Source: CADEFQ01 sp035433705
GTDB lineage: Bacteria > Pseudomonadota > Gammaproteobacteria > Steroidobacterales > Steroidobacteraceae
Reading direction: 5' to 3'
Assembly (NCBI GenBank): GCA_035433705.1
Contig: DAORVK010000076.1
Span: 1 to 12,312, forward strand
DNA length: 12,312 nt
A model generated the notes under the pieces. It did no database searches. It worked only from the letters and a program-made list of their open reading frames with translations, and was not told the DNA's origin. Shown one piece after another: positions 1 through 6,351 of this stretch; the first letter of the stretch is position 1; each line of letters begins with the position of its first letter. The position numbers and the translations under genes are program-made.

Positions 1-50
1 GCAGGATCCCCGGGCTCTTCCGCGCCGAAATTGATTCGTTTTGCCAGCAT
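1..50 (-). CDS. Start of an unidentified gene, cut by the window edge
   Basis: Only the first 17 residues are visible (MLAKRINFGAEEPGDPA). The ATG lies three bases after the stop of the acyl-CoA ligase gene on the same strand. The last codons of the ligase supply a good ribosome binding site (GAGGAA, about seven bases before the ATG). This spacing and the shared strand make it the fourth gene of the alcohol dehydrogenase/SDR/ligase operon. An acyl-CoA dehydrogenase or another beta-oxidation enzyme would fit the context, but the visible residues are too few to identify a family, so no function is claimed. Confidence 0.5.
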   Translation of the reverse strand, partial: MLAKRINFGAEEPGDP

Positions 51-53
51 TGC

Positions 54-1805
54 TCAGTTCCTCGGGATGTAGGTGTGCCGGGTCGTATCGAGCCAATACA
101 CGGGGTGACCGTCTGGTCCGGGTTCGCAGCCCAGCTTCTGCAGATCGGTCTTGCGCAACTTGAAAGTAGCCGTGATGTCCGCCTCGGGCAGGATGCGTAC
201 GTAGAGCGGCACCGCGTAACCGGGCAGGGTCCTGCTCGCCAATTCAAAGAACGCCTTGGGGTCGAAAACTCGCCCCGGCTTCATCGCAAGCGCTGCCATG
301 CCCGCCCGCCCTTCCTCGCCCGGCACGGCCACGCCATAGACGGTGATCGACTCGAGATCGGGGAAAGCCCCGAGCGCCTCGGCCACCTCGGTGGTCGAGA
401 CGTTCTCGCTCTTCCAGCGGAAGGTGTCGCCCGTGCGATCGACGAAATAGAAGTAATCGTCCTCGTCGCGGCGGAAGAGGTCTCCGCTGCGAAACCAAGC
501 GTCGCCCGGCCGGAACACATTGCGCAGGATCTTGCGCTCGGTCGCCTCGGCGTCGGTGTAGCCGTCGAAGCGCCCGGCGCCGATGCCCGGCAACTTCACG
601 ATCATGGCGATCAGCTCGCCCAACTCTCCGGGTGCGCATTCGATGAACGTGCCGTCGGCATTGCGCAGGTGCTCGCCGGTCTCGAGATCGTAGCGCACGA
701 GCCGCGCGTTGCTGCGCTCCTTGTAGGGGATGCGTCCGCAGCTGCCGACCGGGCCGTCGAGATTCATAAGACCGCAGTTGATCTCGGTGCCGCCGTAGCC
801 CTCGATCACGTGTGGCACGGCGAAGCGTTCCTGGAAGCGCGACCACACCTCGCCATTGATGCCGCCACCGGACAGCATGCGCAAACTGTGCTCGCGATCG
901 TTCGGCCGCGGCGGTTGGTTCACGAGATAGCGGCACATCTCGCCGCTGTACTGGGTGACGGTCACGCCATGCGTGCGCACGTCGTCCCAGAACTGGCTCG
1001 CGCTGAAGCGCCGGCGCAGCACCATCCGGCCACCGCAGGCCAGCACCTGGGAGAGCAGCGACATGCCCGCCGCTACGTGATAGAGCGGCAGCACACAGTA
1101 GAAGACGTCGCCGGGGCCATGCTTGAAGAGCGCTGACCAGCCATCGCCCACGCCGAGCCAGCGCATGTGGGTGATGAGTGCTGCTTTCGGCAGGCCCGTG
1201 GTGCCCGAGGTGAACACGAGGCAGAACGTGCTTTCGCCGTTGAGGCCCTCGCGCAGCGCGCGCGGCGGGTTTGCGTCGTTCGCCGCCAGGGCCCGCTTGT
1301 CGATTCGCCCATCCTCATCGACCAGCAAGCTCGGCAAACGGGCGGTCATGGCTTCAAGGCCGCCGACGCTGTCGAGCTGCGCCAGGCACTCATCGCCGAC
1401 GAAGAAGGCCTTGCTCTTCGTGCTCGCGCCAACCGCGTGCAGCAGGGCAGGCCCGACGATGTGCGTGTTGATCAGTGCCGGTACACAGCCGATCTTGGCA
1501 AGCCCGAACCAGAGGTACAGAAACTCCGGCCGGTTCTCGAGCATGATCGCCACGGTGTCGCCGGGTTGCAGGCCTTGCGCCAGAGCGAAGTGCGCGCAGC
1601 GGTTCATGTGCCGATTGGCTGCGTCGTAACTGACTTCGCGGTCTTCCCAGATCAGGAAAGTGCGATCCGGATGCTCTGCGGCGAGCGCCTCGAAGCGATC
1701 CGCCACCGTGTAGCGCTGCTCGGGGGTGTGCCGCAGCACGGCGGCACCGAGCACGTCGAGCCGCGCCTGGGTTTCTTCACGGCTGCGTATCGCCTGTCCG
1801 TTCAC
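54..1805 (-). CDS. FATP-type long/very-long-chain acyl-CoA ligase (AMP-forming)
   Basis: This is a 583-residue member of the adenylate-forming superfamily, which activates a carboxylic acid with ATP and CoA to an acyl-CoA. The AMP-binding P-loop TSGTTGLPK is at residues 199-207, YGGTE at 337-341 and SGDLF at 440-444. The segment DRTGDTFRWKSENVSTTEV (456-474) is the signature of the FATP/very-long-chain acyl-CoA synthetase branch (SLC27, mycobacterial FadD6-like). The C-terminal TFKLRK (547-552) carries the expected catalytic lysine, K549. The length is usual for the branch. The start is the GTG whose first bases overlap the SDR stop (GTGA, 4 bp). The reading frame stays open for another 186 codons upstream, but that extension is antisense-like arginine-rich translation inside the SDR gene. 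FATP relatives act on long-chain fatty acids, bile acids or steroid side chains; which applies here is unknown. It is probably cytoplasmic or membrane-associated. Confidence 0.9.
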   Translation of the reverse strand: MNGQAIRSREETQARLDVLGAAVLRHTPEQRYTVADRFEALAAEHPDRTFLIWEDREVSYDAANRHMNRCAHFALAQGLQPGDTVAIMLENRPEFLYLWFGLAKIGCVPALINTHIVGPALLHAVGASTKSKAFFVGDECLAQLDSVGGLEAMTARLPSLLVDEDGRIDKRALAANDANPPRALREGLNGESTFCLVFTSGTTGLPKAALITHMRWLGVGDGWSALFKHGPGDVFYCVLPLYHVAAGMSLLSQVLACGGRMVLRRRFSASQFWDDVRTHGVTVTQYSGEMCRYLVNQPPRPNDREHSLRMLSGGGINGEVWSRFQERFAVPHVIEGYGGTEINCGLMNLDGPVGSCGRIPYKERSNARLVRYDLETGEHLRNADGTFIECAPGELGELIAMIVKLPGIGAGRFDGYTDAEATERKILRNVFRPGDAWFRSGDLFRRDEDDYFYFVDRTGDTFRWKSENVSTTEVAEALGAFPDLESITVYGVAVPGEEGRAGMAALAMKPGRVFDPKAFFELASRTLPGYAVPLYVRILPEADITATFKLRKTDLQKLGCEPGPDGHPVYWLDTTRHTYIPRN

Positions 1806-2575
1806 ATCGAGATCCCGCCACCGCAGACCGGCAGGATTTGCCCCGTGACGTAGCTCGAGGCGGCGCTCGCGAGGAACACCACGGGGCCGACGATTTCGTG
1901 CGGCTCGGCCACGCGCTTCAGGAGCGTCGTCTGCACGGAGTAATCCATGAATCCTTCGGTCGAGTCCGCCAGTTCTTTCAGCATGTCGGTCATGAAAGGG
2001 CCGGGTGCGATCGCATTGACGCGAATGCCCATGGGTGCCCATTCCTCGGCCATGCTGCGGCTGAGTGAGCGCATCGCCGCCTTGCTCGAGCAGTACATCG
2101 AGAGAAAGCCGCCCGGCTTGATGGCCCCGAAGGTGAGCACGTTGACGATCGAGCCGCCGCCGCTTTGCGCCATGCGCTGCGCGACCAGTGCAGACAGATG
2201 CATCGGGCCCTTGGCATTGACCTGGAAGTAGCGATCGAACATCGCCTCGTCCACGTTCGCGAGCGGCAGCGGGTCGTGGGCGATGCCGGCGTTGTTCACC
2301 AGCACGTCGATGTGTCCGAGCGTTTCGCACGTCTGGCTCACGAGTCTCTCGAGATCCGGCCAATGTCCAATGTCACAAGGCACGAGCAGCGCGCGACGCC
2401 CGAGTGCCTCGATCTCGCGGGCGACGGCGCGGCCTGATTCCTGGTCGCGACAGGCCACCACCACGTCGCCGCCGGCCTCGGCCAGACCGATGGCAATCGC
2501 GCGGCCCAGTCCCCTGTTGGCCCCCGTGACGAGACACACCTTGCCCGAGAGATCGAACATCGACTTGCCGTTCAT
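1802..2575 (-). CDS. Short-chain dehydrogenase/reductase (classical SDR)
   Basis: A 257-residue classical SDR, the normal family length, that interconverts a hydroxyl and a keto group with NAD(P)(H). The cofactor motif TGANRGLG is at residues 17-24, NNAG at 94-97, the structural Asn at 120, and the active-site YCSSK has Y161 and K165. The position 13 residues before the catalytic Tyr, usually Ser, is Thr148 (NVLTFGA), a conservative but uncommon change. The C-terminal PGP motif and the SSYVTGQILPVCGG segment are typical. R43 just after the second beta strand could favour NADP, but this is weak evidence. The ATG overlaps the stop of the upstream alcohol dehydrogenase by four bases (ATGA), and its own stop overlaps the ligase GTG by four bases, so the three genes are almost certainly co-transcribed and translationally coupled. 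Confidence 0.92.
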   Translation of the reverse strand: MNGKSMFDLSGKVCLVTGANRGLGRAIAIGLAEAGGDVVVACRDQESGRAVAREIEALGRRALLVPCDIGHWPDLERLVSQTCETLGHIDVLVNNAGIAHDPLPLANVDEAMFDRYFQVNAKGPMHLSALVAQRMAQSGGGSIVNVLTFGAIKPGGFLSMYCSSKAAMRSLSRSMAEEWAPMGIRVNAIAPGPFMTDMLKELADSTEGFMDYSVQTTLLKRVAEPHEIVGPVVFLASAASSYVTGQILPVCGGGISM

Positions 2576-3654
2576 AGAAGTATCAGACCGCGCGCATTGC
2601 GTCCGGCCTCGAGATCGGCAAAGGCGCGGGGCGCGTCCTCAATGCCGTAGGTCTGTGTGATGAGGCCGTCGAGATCGAGCCGTTTCGCCTGATACAGCGC
2701 CAGCAGGTTCGGCATGTCCACCCGGAAGTTCGCATTGCCGTAGAAGCAGCCGAGGAGGCGCTTGCCTTCGCTCGCCACCAGCAGGGCATTGAGCCGCATC
2801 GCTTCGGTGTAGCGGCCGACGCCCACGATGCACACACTCCCACCACGACGCGCGGCCGCATAGGCCTGCTCCATGACGGCGGGCCGCCCGGTCATCTCGA
2901 AGCTGTGATCGACGCCCAGTCCCTGGGTGAGCGCTTGCACTTCGGCAACGACGCCGTCACTCGCCTTGACACAGTGCGTCGCGCCGAAGCGGCGCGCGTA
3001 CTCGAGCTTGTTGTCCGCCAGATCCACCGCGATGATCTGCTTCGCGCCGACAAGTCGCGCACCCTGGATGGCAGCGAGTCCCACGCCGCCGCAGCCGAAG
3101 ACGGCGACGGTCGAGCCCGCCTCGACCTGTGCGGTGTTGGTGACCGCACCGACACCCGTCATCACCGCGCAGCCCACGAGGGCCGCACAGTCGAAAGGGA
3201 TCGTGCGATCGATCGGCATGACGCTCGCCGCCGGAACCACGGCGTACTGCGCAAGGCAGCCGAGCTGCGACATGGCGCCGAGTTCCTGGCCGCGCAACTT
3301 GAGGCGACTGGTGCCGTCCCACATGCGTCCGCCCGCGTCGCAACGCACGCACAGGTGCGGCTCCTGGCGCACGCAGAACCAGCACTCGCCGCAGTTCGGA
3401 ACGAAGGAGAGCACGACATGATCGCCAGCCGCGACGCGGGTGACGCCCGGTCCGACCGTTTCGACGATGCCCGCGCCTTCGTGCCCCAGCACCATCGGCA
3501 ACGGCATGGGCACCGTGCCGTTGACGACCGAGAGATCCGAGTGACAGACGCCGGCCGCTTTCATGCGGACCCGGACTTCGCCCGCTTGCGGGGGCGCAAG
3601 CTCGACGTCTTCGACAGCGAGGCGATTCAGCTCGAGCGCAACCAGAGCTTTCAC
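2572..3654 (-). CDS. Zinc-dependent alcohol dehydrogenase (MDR superfamily)
   Basis: A 360-residue medium-chain dehydrogenase, expected to oxidise an alcohol to an aldehyde or ketone with NAD(P). Catalytic-zinc ligands are C37 (GVCHSD) and H58-E59 (GHEGAG). The structural zinc site has four cysteines at 88, 91, 94 and 102 (CGECWFC then HLC). The Rossmann motif GCGGVG lies near residue 190, followed by a basic/acidic strand ending AVDLADNK that favours NAD. The start is a GTG preceded at six bases by GAGGA; it gives the standard MKALV beginning of the family. It is the first gene of a minus-strand operon with the SDR and acyl-CoA ligase. It resembles class III-like or mycobacterial AdhB/Rv-type enzymes, but the substrate cannot be assigned. 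Confidence 0.92.
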   Translation of the reverse strand: MKALVALELNRLAVEDVELAPPQAGEVRVRMKAAGVCHSDLSVVNGTVPMPLPMVLGHEGAGIVETVGPGVTRVAAGDHVVLSFVPNCGECWFCVRQEPHLCVRCDAGGRMWDGTSRLKLRGQELGAMSQLGCLAQYAVVPAASVMPIDRTIPFDCAALVGCAVMTGVGAVTNTAQVEAGSTVAVFGCGGVGLAAIQGARLVGAKQIIAVDLADNKLEYARRFGATHCVKASDGVVAEVQALTQGLGVDHSFEMTGRPAVMEQAYAAARRGGSVCIVGVGRYTEAMRLNALLVASEGKRLLGCFYGNANFRVDMPNLLALYQAKRLDLDGLITQTYGIEDAPRAFADLEAGRNARGLILL

Positions 3655-3759
3655 GTCACGTCCTCAAGGTTGGTGAGGGCTAACTTACATAACGATCGCT
3701 CAATATTTACCTATCGGCTCGACGGGCGCTCTACGTAGATACCGGCTGGTCCGTTCGGA
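3655..3759 (-). promoter_or_regulatory. Leader and probable promoter region of the alcohol dehydrogenase operon
   Basis: This 105-bp gap holds the upstream region of the alcohol dehydrogenase gene and the tail after the quinone oxidoreductase gene, both on the minus strand. It contains a distinctly AT-rich patch (about 3681-3712) in otherwise GC-rich DNA. Near-palindromic AACGATCGCT is at 3691-3700 and a perfect 10-bp palindrome TCTACGTAGA at 3730-3739. A GTCCG/CGGAC inverted repeat with a two-base centre is at 3749-3760, directly after the upstream stop. The ribosome binding site GAGGA precedes the GTG. I see no convincing -35/-10 pair, and the inverted repeat has no T-run, so a promoter is inferred from position and composition only. 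Confidence 0.4.
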
Positions 3760-4731
3760 CTAGATTTCGAGCAGGAGCTTGCCGCGGACATGGCCTTGCT
3801 GGATGCGACGGTGCGCTTCGCCTGCCTCGGCGAGCGGAAGGATCGTCATGTCGGGAGCCGCGATCTTGCCTGTCGCCAGCGCATCGACGAGCGCGCGAAG
3901 CTGACGCGGCTGGTTCGCGAAGCTGGAAATAGTCGGGATCACGGTCACGCCGGCGGCTTCGGCCGCAGCGCCGTCGATCCGGGGCTCATTGGCGATGAGC
4001 GTGCCGATCGGGCAGATGATCCCGCCGCGCTTCATTGCGGCAAGCGCGTCGATCAGTGTGCCTTGGCCGACCGTGTCGACGATCAGATCGATGCCCTCCG
4101 GCCCCCAATCGCGAAGGGCGGCGGGCACATTTCCCTTGCGATAGTCGATCACGTGTTCGGCCCCGAGCGCGCGCACATAGTCCGCGTTGCGCTCACTGCA
4201 GGTTGTCGCGACGCGCGCGCCCGCCATTTTCGCGATCTGGATGGCGAAGCTGCCGCATCCGCCCGCGCCGCCATGGACGACAACGAGCGCGCCATCGTGC
4301 GCTTTGCCGTTGTCGAGTGTGGCCTCCCACGCCGTCATCCCCGCCGTCGGCAGCGTTGCTGCCTCACGCAAGCCCACGTGATCCGGCAGCCGGACCACAC
4401 GCTCCGCTGCGGCGCTAACATACTCGGCGTAGGAGCCGCGTTCGCCCATGCCCTGATTGCCGGGAGTGACGACGCGATCGCCCGTTCCCAATCCCTCGAC
4501 GCCTTCGCCGACCTCGGCGATGATTCCAGCCGCATCGAACCCGAGGACGAACGGGAACTGATATTGGAAGTACGATGCCAGCCAGCCTTCGCGCGCTTTC
4601 CAGTCGGCGGGATTGACGCCGGCAAAAGCGACTTGCACCACGACATTGCCGGGCGAGGCTCGCGGGCGCTCGATGTCAGCGAGGTACAGCACCTCGGGAC
4701 CGCCAAACCGGTCGAGCACCATCGCCTTCAT
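3760..4731 (-). CDS. Zinc-independent quinone oxidoreductase-like MDR enzyme
   Basis: A 323-residue member of the quinone oxidoreductase/zeta-crystallin branch of the MDR superfamily, which reduces quinones or activated double bonds with NADPH. The N-terminal GroES-like domain shows GVNPADWK (38-45) and VLGFDAAG (62-69), typical of the branch. The nucleotide-binding loop is GGAGGCG (154-160). The four-cysteine structural-zinc lobe and the Cys/His catalytic ligands of alcohol dehydrogenases are absent, consistent with zinc independence. The C-terminal AHRRIQQGHVRGKLLLEI is the usual family ending. The ATG has GAGGGG about nine bases upstream. It is transcribed toward the alcohol dehydrogenase operon but separated from it by 105 bp, and is divergent from the two small barrel-protein genes. 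Its substrate is unknown; detoxification or reduction of an enone intermediate are both possible. Confidence 0.9.
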   Translation of the reverse strand: MKAMVLDRFGGPEVLYLADIERPRASPGNVVVQVAFAGVNPADWKAREGWLASYFQYQFPFVLGFDAAGIIAEVGEGVEGLGTGDRVVTPGNQGMGERGSYAEYVSAAAERVVRLPDHVGLREAATLPTAGMTAWEATLDNGKAHDGALVVVHGGAGGCGSFAIQIAKMAGARVATTCSERNADYVRALGAEHVIDYRKGNVPAALRDWGPEGIDLIVDTVGQGTLIDALAAMKRGGIICPIGTLIANEPRIDGAAAEAAGVTVIPTISSFANQPRQLRALVDALATGKIAAPDMTILPLAEAGEAHRRIQQGHVRGKLLLEI

Positions 4732-4777
4732 ATCGTGTCACCCCTCGCTGACCCCGCTATGGGATTGAGAGTAGACC
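4732..4777. promoter_or_regulatory. 46-bp divergent intergenic region
   Basis: The only space between the start codons of the minus-strand quinone oxidoreductase and the plus-strand NIPSNAP-like gene. Both ribosome binding sites lie inside it (GAGGGG read on the minus strand, GAGAG at 4767-4771 on the plus strand). Any promoters must therefore overlap each other or extend into the coding regions. A weak GTCA/TGAC inverted repeat sits near its middle. No recognisable -35/-10 elements were found. Confidence 0.4.
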
Positions 4778-5122
4778 ATGGGACAAACTGTTTACGTGAT
4801 CGATGATTTGCTCGCGGCGCCCGGCAAGGGCCGGGAGCTGCTCGCCGCCTATCGTGAACATTACGTGCCAGGCGGTGAATCACGGGGGATGACACTTGAA
4901 AAGATCATCGTGTCGCCGCCCCTGTGGCTCGAGGAAGCGTCCAACCGCTTGACGGTCCTGTGGACGGTCGCAGGCCCAGGCGGATGGTGGAGGCAGGCCG
5001 CGCAGTCGCGCTACGACCCGGCCGTAGGGGACTTCTGGGCGTCGATTCAGGATTTGATTGTTTCGCGCACCCGGCATTTCGGTGCCGCGGACGCCGACGT
5101 CGCGGAGCTGGCCGGTGTATAG
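4778..5122 (+). CDS. Small NIPSNAP-like / dimeric alpha-beta barrel protein
   Basis: A 114-residue protein beginning MGQTVYVIDDLLAAPGKG. Its pattern is a beta strand, a PGKG turn, a helix with an AYREHYVPG end, a hydrophobic strand (EKIIVSPPLWLEE), then NRLTVLWTVAGPGGWW and a Trp-rich C-terminal helix region. This is the layout of NIPSNAP and related ferredoxin-like dimeric alpha-beta barrel proteins. The assignment rests on overall pattern, not a catalytic motif, so the role is unknown. Such small barrels often accompany catabolic enzymes as monooxygenases, isomerases or binding proteins. The start ATG has GAGAG six bases upstream. The gene overlaps the next by eight bases, so the two are probably a translationally coupled pair. 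It is cytoplasmic, with no signal peptide. Confidence 0.7.
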   Translation: MGQTVYVIDDLLAAPGKGRELLAAYREHYVPGGESRGMTLEKIIVSPPLWLEEASNRLTVLWTVAGPGGWWRQAAQSRYDPAVGDFWASIQDLIVSRTRHFGAADADVAELAGV

Positions 5123-5726
5123 CCTGATTGCGCTCGTGCATCTCGATGGCGAGGCGGATCCCGTTGCGGCGGCCCTTGCAGGCCTGGGCGCGGCAGTCGC
5201 GCCGGTGATGGCGGGACATTTCAATGGCGGCGACCTGTCGGCGATCTGGAATTTCAAAGACGAGGCGGCGTTTCGCACCTCCCGATCCCGCATCGATGCG
5301 ATCCTGAACGGCGCAGGCGTGGCGCGGGCGGATGCCGCCTTCTTTCGCCATGGATCGACCGGCGTGAGAGAGCAGGGTCTGTCAACCGGTGTTCATCGCG
5401 CGCTCTTCCTTTGTGCAGACCACCTCGTGAGTGACGCCAGGCGCGCGCAGTTCGAAGCCGAGATGGTCCTGAGCCCCAAGTACATTCCCGCGATCCGCAA
5501 CTGGCGGTTCAGTCGCGTGATCGAGGCGGAGGGCGAGCTGCCGTGGACGCACGTCTGGGAGCAGGAGTTCGTCGATATCGGAGGCTTGATGGGGCCGTAC
5601 ATGCTCCACCCCTATCACTGGGCGTTCATCGATCGCTGGTTCGACCCTGAATGCCCCGAGTGGCTGGTCAATCCGCGCCTGTGCCACAGCTTCGCCGCCT
5701 ATGGGGTCGCGCTCCTCTCCGGTTAG
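5115..5726 (+). CDS. Dabb-like (A/B barrel domain) protein, probably two fused barrel units
   Basis: A 203-residue protein read from GTG at 5115, with GGAG seven bases upstream. The frame is open further 5' but that extension lies inside the preceding gene. The second half (about 93-180) looks like a stress-responsive A/B-barrel (Dabb) domain: a first strand HRALFLCADHLV, a central strand with NWRFSRV, then WTHVWEQEFVD and the typical GPYMLHPYHWAFIDRWF (160-176). The first half (SLIALVHL, then VMAGHFNGGDLSAIWNFKDEAAF) repeats the same strand-helix plan in degenerate form, suggesting an internally duplicated barrel. Function is unknown. It overlaps the upstream NIPSNAP-like gene by eight bases, and its TAG stop overlaps the stop of the convergent MazF-type gene by four bases. 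Confidence 0.7.
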   Translation: MYSLIALVHLDGEADPVAAALAGLGAAVAPVMAGHFNGGDLSAIWNFKDEAAFRTSRSRIDAILNGAGVARADAAFFRHGSTGVREQGLSTGVHRALFLCADHLVSDARRAQFEAEMVLSPKYIPAIRNWRFSRVIEAEGELPWTHVWEQEFVDIGGLMGPYMLHPYHWAFIDRWFDPECPEWLVNPRLCHSFAAYGVALLSG

Positions 5727-6046
5727 GCAATCCCGAGAAACACCGCCAGTGCCCGTTCGACCGCTACCAAAGTATCGGCGTGCAGCTTGCCGATCACGGC
5801 GCCGATCTTGTCGCGCGGAACTGTATGTGTCTTGTCAATCATGACCTGGGACTTCTTGCGCAGCCCGTTGCTTGCATCGGGATCGATGCCAATTCGCATG
5901 AGGGGTGCAGCGCGCAGCTCGCTTGTAACGGGCAGCACGGTTACCGAGCCGAGTGCGGCGAAATAGTCGGACTGCATCACGAGCGCCGGGCGCGTCTTTC
6001 CATTTGCTCCGGGAAGCACAATGGTGACGATGTCGCCGCGTCTCAC
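5723..6046 (-). CDS. MazF/PemK-type toxin (endoribonuclease)
   Basis: A 107-residue toxin of the MazF/PemK/CcdB-like fold, expected to cleave RNA and inhibit translation when released from its antitoxin. The N-terminus RRGDIVTIVLPG and KTRPALVMQSD (17-27, conserved Arg19) are standard. The VTVLPVTS strand (35-42) supplies the conserved Thr/Ser region, and the C-terminal DKTHTVPRDKIGAVIGKL is typical. The start is the GTG overlapping the antitoxin stop by four bases (GTGA). An ATG 12 codons further up keeps the frame open but lies inside the antitoxin and adds residues the family lacks. It forms a bicistronic toxin-antitoxin module with the gene upstream. Its TAA stop overlaps the TAG of the convergent Dabb-like gene (TTAG, 5723-5726). 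Confidence 0.9.
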   Translation of the reverse strand: MRRGDIVTIVLPGANGKTRPALVMQSDYFAALGSVTVLPVTSELRAAPLMRIGIDPDASNGLRKKSQVMIDKTHTVPRDKIGAVIGKLHADTLVAVERALAVFLGIA

Positions 6047-6261
6047 TTCCAGCCTTCCGTATCGGCGACCTTGCCGAGCCACTTAAACATCGTGCCCTCG
6101 CCGCGTCCCTTGCGAACCAACAGGCATTGCCGGCGGCACTCCGCGGCGAAGCCGGCACGGCGGCTGTCCGGCACCCAGATCTGCACAGGCCGCAATCCAG
6201 CGGCGCGCAAGGCCCGCCGGTGCTTCTGCACGCGCGCAGCAACTTCGGGGCGTGTAGTCAT
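6043..6261 (-). CDS. MazE-like antitoxin (DUF3018-type)
   Basis: A 72-residue protein with the hallmark segments of the MazE-like antitoxin family formerly called DUF3018: RVQKHRRALRAAGLRPVQIW (10-29), PDSRRAGFAAECRRQC, and the C-terminal EGWK. The N-terminal half is expected to bind DNA and the C-terminal part to wrap and block the toxin. It is somewhat shorter than many relatives in the variable linker before EGWK. The ATG has GAGGAA about eight bases upstream, and a perfect palindrome lies 20 bp upstream, fitting autoregulation. It precedes the toxin with a 4-bp overlap, the usual antitoxin-first order and coupling. Confidence 0.88.
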   Translation of the reverse strand: MTTRPEVAARVQKHRRALRAAGLRPVQIWVPDSRRAGFAAECRRQCLLVRKGRGEGTMFKWLGKVADTEGWK

Positions 6262-6280
6262 GCAAGCTTCCTCATCTCGT

Positions 6281-6292
6281 GTTACATGTAAC
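6281..6292. promoter_or_regulatory. Perfect 12-bp palindrome, candidate toxin-antitoxin operator
   Basis: GTTACATGTAAC reads the same on both strands and ends 19 bases before the antitoxin ATG, where an autoregulatory operator overlapping the promoter would be expected. It is AT-rich compared with its surroundings. Binding by the antitoxin or the toxin-antitoxin complex is inferred from position and symmetry. No clear -35/-10 pair accompanies it. The rest of the 90-bp gap up to the LuxR gene stop (6293-6351) shows only a short GCCG/CGGC hairpin without a T-run. Confidence 0.55.
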
Positions 6293-6351
6293 TCTACCGC
6301 TGAGGGACGCCGCTGGCAACGGCACGCGCATGGCTGCCCCGCGGATCGAAG

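Noticed and set aside
1..24. BamHI-SmaI-like string (GGATCCCCGGG) at the window start, resembling a cloning polylinker.
   Set aside because: It reads in frame as codons of the coupled gene on the minus strand and continues smoothly into genomic sequence, so a chance match is more likely than vector. A raw-read check would settle it.
75..1136. Plus-strand reading frame of 353 codons opposite the acyl-CoA ligase.
   Set aside because: It is antisense to the ligase, histidine/arginine/alanine-rich with no recognisable family, and explained by codon bias of the real gene.
1806..2363. N-terminal extension of the ligase reading frame (186 codons).
   Set aside because: It lies within the well-supported SDR gene, is arginine/glutamine-rich shadow translation, and the family homology begins only after the GTG at 1805.
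3749..3760. GTCCG/CGGAC inverted repeat after the quinone oxidoreductase stop as a terminator.
   Set aside because: It has only a two-base centre and no T-run on the minus strand; it may be a protein-binding site but nothing more can be shown.
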